Source of the DNA: Pseudomonadota bacterium
GTDB lineage: Bacteria; Pseudomonadota; Alphaproteobacteria; Rhizobiales; Hyphomicrobiaceae
Assembly: GCA_023387235.1 (NCBI GenBank)
Contig: JAEWIJ010000156.1
Span: 1 to 13,880, forward strand
DNA length: 13,880 nt
Reading direction: 5' to 3'
The notes under the pieces are model-generated. The model did no database searches, was not told the origin of the DNA, and saw only the letters and a list, made by a program, of their open reading frames with translations. Shown here piece by piece: positions 6,205 to 12,335 of the stretch. A program made the translations under genes and the position numbers. Position 1 is the stretch's first letter, and each line of letters opens with the position of its first letter.

Positions 6205-7383
6205 CTAATGATCCGTCCTCGGCCGGTACACGCTGACGGCAATGGCGACCGTGACCGTCACGACGACCATGCCGAGCGACCACGGCCCGAGCGCACCCTG
6301 GAACAGCGGCAGCGTGAGAAATACGAGCATGCTCGAAGCCAGCTGCGACACGAAACCGACCGTCGAGGACGCGACGCCCGCGATCTCACGATGAGGGTCG
6401 ATGACGAGACTCACCGCGTTCGACATCACCACCAGGAAGGACGCGTTGTAGATCAGCATGAGACCCGCGAAGAGCCACAACGTGATGAGGCCGAGATGGC
6501 TCAGCAGTGCAATCATGATTGCCGTCGAGCACAGGAGAAGGGCCGCGAGGCGCGTGGCTGCCATGACTCCGAGCCGGCTGATGAGCCGCGCATTCACGTA
6601 CTGGCCCGCGACGATGCCGGCGCCGGTCGCAGCGAACATCGCCGTGAAGGCGAGGCCCTCCACGCCGAAGGCGCTTTTGTAGAGCCGCGGGGCGTTCGTG
6701 ACATACGAGAGGATCGCGAACGAGTTGATCCCGGACAGCAGCACGAAATAGCGCGACTGACGGTTGGCGAATACGCGGGCGATGGCCGAGCCGAGACGGG
6801 CAGGCGCGATGGCCGAGCGATCGGGCGCCTTGTTCGTCTCCTGAAGGCGCGTGAGCACCATCGCGGCGAGACCGGCGCCATAGATCGCCATGCCGACGAA
6901 GACGCCGCGCCATTCGCCGACGACGACCAGCCCGTACCCGACGAGCGGCGCGACGATCGGCCCGAGGGCGATCACCGAGCTCGCGAAGGCCATGGTGCGC
7001 GCAAGCTCGGGACCGGAATGGACGTCGCGGAGCAGTGCACGCGCGATCACCGCCCCGCAGGCACTGCCGAAGCCCTGCAGCGCACGCCCCCACAGCGCCA
7101 CCGTCAGCGTCCCGGCAGCAGCAGCGATCAGCGCGCCCGTGATGTAGAGCGCGACCCCGACGAGGATCACCGGCTTGCGTCCGAACGCGTCCGAGGCTGG
7201 CCCGAACACGAGCTGGCCGATCGCGGAGCAGAACAGAAAGACCGGAATGACCGCCTGCACATGCTCGATAGGCGCGCCGAGGCTGCGCTCCATGGACCAG
7301 AACGCCGGCAGCGTGATGTCGCAGGAGAAGGCATTCAGGGCGAGCAGCAGCCCCGTGAACATGACCAGAAATGGTCGCGACAT
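6205..7383 (-). CDS. MFS transporter, Bcr/CflA drug-resistance family
   Basis: A 392-residue major facilitator protein, likely a 12-helix proton-driven exporter in the inner membrane. MFS motif A reads FGPASDAFGRKP (60-71) between helices 2 and 3. RALQGFGSACGAVIARALLRD (100-120) is the helix-4 signature typical of the Bcr/CflA (DHA1) subfamily, whose members export bicyclomycin, sulfonamides, chloramphenicol or small metabolites. The open frame extends 85 codons further upstream, but that part is not hydrophobic, looks like an intergenic shadow, and covers the palindromic promoter region; the ATG at 7383 starts directly before the first membrane helix (FLVMFTGLLLALNAF). The gene is divergent from the rhodanese gene. 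Its substrate cannot be read from the sequence. Confidence 0.9.
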   Translation of the reverse strand: MSRPFLVMFTGLLLALNAFSCDITLPAFWSMERSLGAPIEHVQAVIPVFLFCSAIGQLVFGPASDAFGRKPVILVGVALYITGALIAAAAGTLTVALWGRALQGFGSACGAVIARALLRDVHSGPELARTMAFASSVIALGPIVAPLVGYGLVVVGEWRGVFVGMAIYGAGLAAMVLTRLQETNKAPDRSAIAPARLGSAIARVFANRQSRYFVLLSGINSFAILSYVTNAPRLYKSAFGVEGLAFTAMFAATGAGIVAGQYVNARLISRLGVMAATRLAALLLCSTAIMIALLSHLGLITLWLFAGLMLIYNASFLVVMSNAVSLVIDPHREIAGVASSTVGFVSQLASSMLVFLTLPLFQGALGPWSLGMVVVTVTVAIAVSVYRPRTDH

Positions 7384-7450
7384 GCCGGCCCCCCGGGCTC
7401 TCGTCAGCTTCTCGTCATTCCCGGGAGCGTGTACGGACGGCCACCCCACG

Positions 7451-7464
7451 CCGCTTATAAGCGG
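7451..7464. promoter_or_regulatory. Perfect 14-bp palindrome, candidate operator
   Basis: CCGCTTATAAGCGG is its own reverse complement and lies in the 229-base divergent gap, 68 bases upstream of the MFS start. It contains TATAAG on both strands, a plausible -10 box, so a protein bound here would occlude the MFS promoter. The even, gapless symmetry is what a homodimeric repressor site of short spacing would show. No regulator gene is adjacent, and I saw no second copy in the window. Confidence 0.4.
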
Positions 7465-7483
7465 GCCTCCGCGCGGCGACCAA
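7454..7483 (-). promoter_or_regulatory. Predicted promoter of the MFS transporter gene
   Basis: On the minus strand TTGGTC (7483-7478) and TATAAG (7459-7454) are spaced by 18 bases and lie about 70 bases upstream of the MFS start. The -10 box lies within the 14-bp palindrome. The -35 box matches the consensus only in TTG, so the call is tentative. Confidence 0.35.
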
Positions 7484-7539
7484 GGGCGTTTTCGCGCAGC
7501 CCATGCGCATTTGCGGCGGGTCCACGACGACCGCACCGG

Positions 7540-7569
7540 GCGACACGCGCACAGGCGGACTGCTATATT
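7540..7569 (+). promoter_or_regulatory. Predicted promoter of the rhodanese gene
   Basis: GCGACA (7540-7545) and TATATT (7564-7569) are separated by 18 bases. The -10 element is the strongest AT-rich hexamer in the gap and has the CTATAT form common in alphaproteobacterial promoters. Transcription would start near 7576, leaving a leader of about 37 bases before the ATG at 7613. Confidence 0.42.
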
Positions 7570-7612
7570 GCTTCCGCGTTTCTCTGGATCAGGACATGGC
7601 ACGAGGTAAGTG

Positions 7613-9223
7613 ATGGCGAAGGCGATTCCCGCCCGCACCGTGAAGACAATGCTCTCCGATGGCGAGGAGATCGCCCTCCTCGACGTCCGCGAGACGGGTC
7701 AGTACGCGGACGGGCACCCGTTCTTTGCCGTGCCGCTCGCCTACAGCCGCTTCGAGATCGACCTCGAGCGCCTGGTGCCGCGGCGGAACGTGCGCCTCGT
7801 GCTGATGGACGATGGCGATGGCGTGGCCGAGCGGGCTGCAGAGCGCGCCGAGGGCCTCGGCTACACGAGCGTCGCGATCATCGAGGGTGGGGCGCCGGCG
7901 TGGAAGGCGGCCGGATACACGCTCTTCGACGGCGTGAACCTGCCGTCCAAGACCTTCGGCGAGCTTGTCGAGATCGAGCGCCACACACCGCGCATTACCG
8001 CCGACGAGCTCGTGGCCATGACGAAGCGCGGCGACAATCTCGTCATCGTCGACGGCCGTACCTGGGCGGAGTACCAGAAGTTCAATATTCCGGGTGGCAT
8101 CAGCTGTCCGAACGGCGAGCTGGCGCTGCGCATCGACGCCATCGCGCCCGATCCCAAAACGCGGATCGTCGTCAACTGCGCCGGCCGTACGCGCTCCATC
8201 ATCGGCGCGCAGACGCTGATCGATCTCGGCGTGCCGAATGAAGTCGTGGCGCTCGAAAATGGCACGCAGGGCTGGTTTCTTGCGGGCTACGAGGTCGGGC
8301 GCGGCGCCGACAAGAAATATCCGCAGCCATCACTCGACGCCGAACAGCTCGCCGAGCGCCGCAAGCGCGCCGCCGCCCACGCGACGAAGTGCGGCGTCGG
8401 CATTGCGACCACGGCAGACGTGCGCACGTGGCTCGCCGATCCCAAGCGCACCACCTACCTGCTCGATGTGCGCACGGCCGAGGAAGTCGCCGCAACACCG
8501 CTCGCCGGTTTCGTGCACGCGCCGGGCGGCCAGCTCCAGCAGGCGACGGATCAGTGGGTCGGCGTCAAAGGCGCGCGCATCGTGCTCGCGGATGGCGAAG
8601 GCATTCGCGCTGCCATGGTCGCGGCATGGCTGAGCCAGCTCGGCCACGAGGCCTATGTGCTCGATGATCGCGACAATGCGGCGGCGATCGGCGCCGCCAT
8701 GCCCGCAGATCGCCGGCCACGCGCTCCCGAGATGCTGAGGGCCCGTGCTGCGTCGCTGCACGCGGTCAGCCCGCAGGGTCTTTCTGCACTGCTGTGGTCA
8801 GGCGGCGGCATTGCTCTCGACTTGAGGGCGAGCCAGGACTACCGCGAAGGGCACATTCCGGGCTCGGTCTGGGCCTCGCGCGCGCGCCTCGCCAAGGCGG
8901 TGACCGACAAGAGCCAGCCCGTGGTGCTCATCGCCGACAATCCAGAAATTGCCGCGGCAGCGAGCCTCGACCTCGCCGAGCTCGGCGTGCAGGAGATCTC
9001 GATCCTGGCCGGCGGCCCCAAGGCATGGCTCGCCGACGGCCAGAAGCTGAACAAGACACCCGACAGTCCGCCCGATGCTGATCGCATCGACTTCGTCTTC
9101 CACACGCACCAGCGCCATGACGGAAACGTGGAGGCCGCTCGCGCGTATCTCGCCTGGGAAGTCGATCTTGTCGGGCGCCTCGACGAACAGGAGCGGGGCG
9201 TCTTCCGCGTCGCAAATTTGTAG
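7613..9223 (+). CDS. Tandem four-domain rhodanese-like sulfurtransferase
   Basis: A 536-residue protein made of four rhodanese-like domains and a short tail. Domain 1 (about 5-108) has LLDVRETGQYADGHP. Domain 2 (about 126-232) has IVDGRTWAEYQKFNIPGG and the active-site loop CAGRTRS, with Cys189 as the expected persulfide carrier. Domain 3 (about 265-360) has LLDVRTAEEV. Domain 4 (about 384-478) has LDLRASQDYREGHIPGS and ends in GGPKAWLADG. At the position of the active-site loop, domains 1, 3 and 4 read MDDGDG, ADGEGI and ADNPEI and lack cysteine, so only domain 2 should transfer sulfur. The tail (about 481-536, FHTHQRHDGNVEAARAYLAWEVDLVGRLDEQE) looks like a distinct conserved segment. There is no signal peptide, so it is probably cytoplasmic. 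The ATG at 7613 follows GAGG by 6 bases; the GTG one codon earlier is less likely. Donor and acceptor are unknown. Confidence 0.9.
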   Translation: MAKAIPARTVKTMLSDGEEIALLDVRETGQYADGHPFFAVPLAYSRFEIDLERLVPRRNVRLVLMDDGDGVAERAAERAEGLGYTSVAIIEGGAPAWKAAGYTLFDGVNLPSKTFGELVEIERHTPRITADELVAMTKRGDNLVIVDGRTWAEYQKFNIPGGISCPNGELALRIDAIAPDPKTRIVVNCAGRTRSIIGAQTLIDLGVPNEVVALENGTQGWFLAGYEVGRGADKKYPQPSLDAEQLAERRKRAAAHATKCGVGIATTADVRTWLADPKRTTYLLDVRTAEEVAATPLAGFVHAPGGQLQQATDQWVGVKGARIVLADGEGIRAAMVAAWLSQLGHEAYVLDDRDNAAAIGAAMPADRRPRAPEMLRARAASLHAVSPQGLSALLWSGGGIALDLRASQDYREGHIPGSVWASRARLAKAVTDKSQPVVLIADNPEIAAAASLDLAELGVQEISILAGGPKAWLADGQKLNKTPDSPPDADRIDFVFHTHQRHDGNVEAARAYLAWEVDLVGRLDEQERGVFRVANL

Positions 9224-9292
9224 GACGGCGGCCTTGCAGGAGGCAGGGCCCCGCGCCACTTGTTCCGTGTTCGCACGTGTGCTGAATTGTTC

Positions 9293-9321
9293 TTGACGCC
9301 AGCGTCGTTGGCCGGCATGGG
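9293..9321 (+). promoter_or_regulatory. Possible promoter of the metallopeptidase gene
   Basis: TTGACG (9293-9298) is a five-of-six match to a -35 box, followed after 17 bases by CATGGG, a poor -10 box. It lies about 45 bases before the metallopeptidase start, in a 139-base gap after the rhodanese gene. The good -35 and the position support it; the -10 does not. Confidence 0.28.
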
Positions 9322-9362
9322 CTCGCAGCACGGAGCATACCGAGGGCAGGAGTTGTACCGTC

Positions 9363-10385
9363 ATGCGCTACGACGAATCGGATCGCGAAAGCAGTAATGT
9401 CGAGGATCGGCGCGGACAGGGCGGCGGCGGTGGCTTCCGCTTTCCGGGCGGCGGCGGGCGCGGAATCCAGATTCCGATCCCCATGGGACGCGGCGGCGGC
9501 GGCTTCAGCATCACGACGCTGCTGATCATCGGCGCCATCATGCTGCTCTTCGGGATCAATCCGCTCGACCTTCTGCGCGGCGGCGGTGGCTTCGGTTTCC
9601 CCGAGATGCCGCAGAACCAGCGTGTGGAACGACCGGGCGGCGGCGCGAACCCGTTCGACATTCCGGGCTTGCCGGGAAGTCGCGAGGCTCAGCCGCGTCC
9701 GCAGCAGCCTGGCCAGCCGGCGCAGCGCACCGCACGGCCCGATGACGAGGCCGCTCAGTTCGTTCGCCGTGTCCTGGCCGACACGGAGGACGTCTGGACC
9801 AAGATCTTCCAGTCCTTCGGCCGCAAGTATCAGGAGCCGCGGCTCGTGATGTTCACGGGCGGCACGCAGTCGGGATGCGGTCAGGGCGTAGCCCAGATGG
9901 GTCCGTTCTACTGTCCGCTCGATGGCAAGGTCTATATCGACCTCGCCTTCTTCAATGAGCTCGAGCGGCGCTTCGGCGCGCCGGGCGATCTGGCTCAAGC
10001 GTATGTCATCGCGCACGAAGTCGGTCACCACGTTCAGAACCTGCTCGGCATCGCGGAGAAGGTGCAGGCGACCAAGCAGCGTCTTCCCGAACGGCAAGCG
10101 AACGCGCTCCAGGTGCGCATGGAGCTGCAGGCGGACTGTCTCGCAGGCGTCTGGATTGCGACGGCCGACCAGCTCAAGAAGCGTCTGCAGCCGGGCGACA
10201 TCGAAGAGGCTCTTCGCGCGGCGGCCGCGATCGGCGACGACATGATCCAGCGGAAAATGACCGGCCGCGTCATGCCGGAAGGCTTCACGCACGGCTCGTC
10301 GGAACAGCGCCAGCGCTGGCTGAAGCGCGGCATGGAGTCTGGCCAGATCCGCGACTGCGATACGTTCAACGTCGACAGTCTTTGA
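9363..10385 (+). CDS. Membrane-anchored neutral zinc metallopeptidase, YpfJ family
   Basis: A 340-residue protein of the putative neutral zinc metallopeptidase family (YpfJ-like, Pfam Zn_peptidase). The N-terminus is polar and strongly glycine-rich (GGGGGF and GGGGRG, residues 20-47), followed by one membrane helix (about 49-65, ITTLLIIGAIMLLFGI) and a Pro/Gln-rich linker (about 100-127). The catalytic domain (about 128-340) has HEVGHH (218-223) as the HExxH zinc site, MELQAD (253-258) as the expected third-ligand helix, the FTGGTQSGCGQG block (164-175), and the family-closing THGSSEQRQRWL...DCDTF (309-335). The topology is not certain: the arrangement suggests a single-pass anchor with the peptidase in the periplasm. 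AGGAG lies 10 bases before the ATG. Substrate unknown. It is followed after 22 bases by the methyltransferase gene. Confidence 0.92.
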   Translation: MRYDESDRESSNVEDRRGQGGGGGFRFPGGGGRGIQIPIPMGRGGGGFSITTLLIIGAIMLLFGINPLDLLRGGGGFGFPEMPQNQRVERPGGGANPFDIPGLPGSREAQPRPQQPGQPAQRTARPDDEAAQFVRRVLADTEDVWTKIFQSFGRKYQEPRLVMFTGGTQSGCGQGVAQMGPFYCPLDGKVYIDLAFFNELERRFGAPGDLAQAYVIAHEVGHHVQNLLGIAEKVQATKQRLPERQANALQVRMELQADCLAGVWIATADQLKKRLQPGDIEEALRAAAAIGDDMIQRKMTGRVMPEGFTHGSSEQRQRWLKRGMESGQIRDCDTFNVDSL

Positions 10386-10407
10386 GGATCGAGCCGGCCG
10401 CTCGCCT

Positions 10408-11361
10408 ATGTCCAAGCCGCGCGCCAGCACCGAGCCTGCCGCATCGCGCGCCACCACGGCGACCGCGCTGAGCCTCGTCGAGAGCGACGGCTTTGCGGAC
10501 TACCGGCTGATCGACAGCGGCAACGGGCGTAAGCTCGAACGCTTCGGCAAGATCGTCGTCGATCGCCCCGAACCGCAGGCGCTGTGGCGCCCCATGGCGG
10601 ACGAGAAGACATGGGCCAGCGCGCACGCGGTCTTCTCCGCGACCGACGACGAGGAGAGCGGCCGCTGGCGGACGAACAAGCCGGTGCCCGAAAGCTGGCC
10701 TGTGCGGCTCGAGGACGCCGTCACGCTCACCTGCCGCCTCAGTGCCTTCCGCCATCTCGGCATCTTCCCCGAGCAGCTTCCGCACTGGCGCTGGATGATC
10801 GCCGCGCTGAAGCAGCAGACCGGTTCGGAGCGCCCGCGCGTGCTCAATCTCTTTGCCTACACGGGGGCCGCAACGCTGCTCGCAGCGCACGCCGGCGCCG
10901 AGGTCACGCATGTCGATGCCTCCAAGAAGGCCGTCACCTGGGCACGCGAGAACCAGACGGCGTCGGGCCTCAAGGATGCGCCCGTGCGCTGGATGCTGGA
11001 GGATGCGCGCAAGTTCGTGCAGCGCGAAGTGCGTCGCGGCAAGCAGTACGACGTGATCCTCGTCGATCCGCCGAAGTTCGGGCGCGGCCCGAACAATGAG
11101 ACGTGGGATCTCTTCATCGACCTGCCCGACATGCTACGCAACTGCGCGGCGCTGCTTGCCGGATCGCGCAGCGCGCTCGTTCTCACGGCTTACGCGATCC
11201 GCGCCTCCGCCTTGATGCTCGATCAGCTCTGCCGCGAGGCGCTTGCCGACAAGGGCGGCCGTTTCGAGAGCGGCGAGCTCGCCATCCGCGAGGAAACCGG
11301 CGCACGCGCGGTGCCGACATCCTTGTTCACGCGCTGGTGCGGCGATGACCTCGCAATCTGA
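10408..11361 (+). CDS. RlmI-like class I SAM-dependent methyltransferase
   Basis: A 317-residue methyltransferase of the RlmI/YccW-type group (COG1092-like). SAM-binding motif I is VLNLFAYTGAATLLAAHAGA (145-164), followed by HVDASKKAV (168-176) with the acidic ribose-binding residue. Motif IV is VILVDPPKFGRGP (216-228). Upstream of the Rossmann domain is a region of about 140 residues with the SGNGRKLERFG and ESWPV blocks seen in this group. Compared with E. coli RlmI (about 396 residues, 23S rRNA m5C1962) it lacks the N-terminal PUA domain, and the segment after motif IV (LVLTAYAIRAS, 257-267) lacks the SCS cysteine I recall from RlmI. The target is probably RNA but is not assured. The start has a weak, distant GAGGA. 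The end overlaps or nearly abuts the TrmH-family gene. Confidence 0.85.
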   Translation: MSKPRASTEPAASRATTATALSLVESDGFADYRLIDSGNGRKLERFGKIVVDRPEPQALWRPMADEKTWASAHAVFSATDDEESGRWRTNKPVPESWPVRLEDAVTLTCRLSAFRHLGIFPEQLPHWRWMIAALKQQTGSERPRVLNLFAYTGAATLLAAHAGAEVTHVDASKKAVTWARENQTASGLKDAPVRWMLEDARKFVQREVRRGKQYDVILVDPPKFGRGPNNETWDLFIDLPDMLRNCAALLAGSRSALVLTAYAIRASALMLDQLCREALADKGGRFESGELAIREETGARAVPTSLFTRWCGDDLAI

Positions 11362-12178
11362 CCGCGCGCCCATGTCGCGTGTCATCACGAGCCTCACGAA
11401 CGACCGCGTGAAGCTGATCCGCTCGCTCGACATGCGCAAGGCGCGGCGCGAGACGGGCCTGTTCGTCGCTGAAAGCGCCTCCGTGCTCATGACGGCGCGC
11501 GAGAACGGCTGGCGGCCGCAGATTCTCGTGCACGGTGCCGAGGCGCGGGACAATCGCGCACAACGCGATCTCATCGACTGGGCGCTGCGCGAAGGGACGG
11601 AGGGGCTCGAAGTTTCGCGCGCGGTGCTGGAAAAGCTCGCGGCGAAGGAAAATCCGCAAAACCTCATGGGCGTGTTCGAGCAGCGCTGGTCGCCGCTGCC
11701 GGAAGTGACGTCGCTCGCAAGACCGGCGCTGTGGGTCGCCCTCGACGAGATCCGCGATCCGGGCAATCTCGGCACGATTATCCGCACGGTCGATGCGGTC
11801 GGCGCGGACGGCGTCATTCTCGTCGGCAACTGCTGCGATCCCTATCAGCGCGAGGCCGTGCGCGCGACCATGGGCTCGCTCTTCGCGGTGCCGCTCGTGA
11901 AGGCCGAGCGCGCGGCGTTCGTCGATTGGGCGAGATCATGGCCCGGCGATCGCGTCGGCACACATCTCGATGCAGCCAGCGACTATCGCAATGGACGCTA
12001 CGACGGCCCGTCGCTGCTGATCATGGGCCGTGAAGGTCCGGGCATGTCGGAGGAAGTGGCGGCCGTCTGCAACCACCTCGTCAAGATTCCGATGGCCGGT
12101 AAGCTCGACTCGCTCAACCTCGCTGTCGCGACGGCGCTGATGCTCTACGAGATCAAGCGGCCAGCGTTGAAGCTCTGA
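11345..12178 (+). CDS. TrmH/SpoU-family RNA 2'-O-methyltransferase
   Basis: A 277-residue SPOUT methyltransferase that should methylate a ribose 2'-hydroxyl in rRNA or tRNA. The N-terminal substrate-binding domain begins ITSLTNDRVKLIRSLDMRKARRETGLFVAES (14-44). The C-terminal knot has the three SpoU motifs: DPGNLGTIIRT (138-148), LLIMGREGPGMSEE (224-237), and IPMAGKLDSLNLAVATALMLYE (248-269). The length is typical of the TrmH/RlmB type with an accessory domain. The ATG at 11345 gives a 17-base overlap with the preceding methyltransferase gene. An in-frame ATG at 11372 (MSRVITSL, 268 residues, 10-base gap) is equally plausible from conservation; neither has a clear ribosome-binding site. The exact nucleotide target cannot be assigned. 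Confidence 0.88.
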   Translation: MTSQSDRAPMSRVITSLTNDRVKLIRSLDMRKARRETGLFVAESASVLMTARENGWRPQILVHGAEARDNRAQRDLIDWALREGTEGLEVSRAVLEKLAAKENPQNLMGVFEQRWSPLPEVTSLARPALWVALDEIRDPGNLGTIIRTVDAVGADGVILVGNCCDPYQREAVRATMGSLFAVPLVKAERAAFVDWARSWPGDRVGTHLDAASDYRNGRYDGPSLLIMGREGPGMSEEVAAVCNHLVKIPMAGKLDSLNLAVATALMLYEIKRPALKL

Positions 12179-12180
12179 TT

Positions 12181-12300
12181 TCCCCCTCTCCACGCGCCCG
12201 GCGAGAGGGTCGGGGTGAGGGGTGGCCGCTTGCGCGAACGTCGGCGTATGCCGCCGCCCCGCATCCTAACCTTCTCCCCGTAAGCACGGGGAGAAGGGAC
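12181..12300. repeat. Palindromic intergenic repeat element (REP/BIME-like)
   Basis: The gap between the two convergent genes holds a composite palindromic element. The right half contains a perfect 12-bp hairpin, CCTTCTCCCCGT (12270-12281), loop AAGC, ACGGGGAGAAGG (12286-12297). The left half contains CCCTCTC (12184-12190) and GAGAGGG (12203-12209). The two halves are themselves inverted copies: 12203-12222 matches the reverse complement of 12257-12276 at 15 of 20 bases. Such elements recur between genes in many alphaproteobacteria and can affect mRNA 3' ends. Neither strand has a T-tract after the hairpin, so simple intrinsic termination is not evident, though it may still mark the 3' ends of both transcripts. 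Confidence 0.72.
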
Positions 12301-12335
12301 ATGGTGTGCTCGTTGCGAGGTGGAAACCTACAAAC

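Noticed and set aside
7384..7638. 85-codon N-terminal extension of the MFS frame
   Set aside because: The extension is Arg/Pro-rich, would overlap the start of the divergent rhodanese gene, and covers the predicted promoters. The ATG at 7383 leads straight into the first membrane helix.
6145..8241. 698-codon plus-strand open frame across the MFS and rhodanese genes
   Set aside because: It is antisense to the MFS gene and out of frame with the rhodanese gene, and crosses the divergent promoter region. The composition is Arg/His/Asp-rich low-information sequence.
8928..10457. 509-codon minus-strand open frame opposite the rhodanese end and metallopeptidase
   Set aside because: It is antisense to two well-supported genes and has no recognisable motif.
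11345..12178. Arg in the TrmH motif 2 (GREGPG) as a loss-of-function sign
   Set aside because: Other SPOUT enzymes such as the TrmJ/TrmL types also have GRE at this position, so it is within normal family variation.
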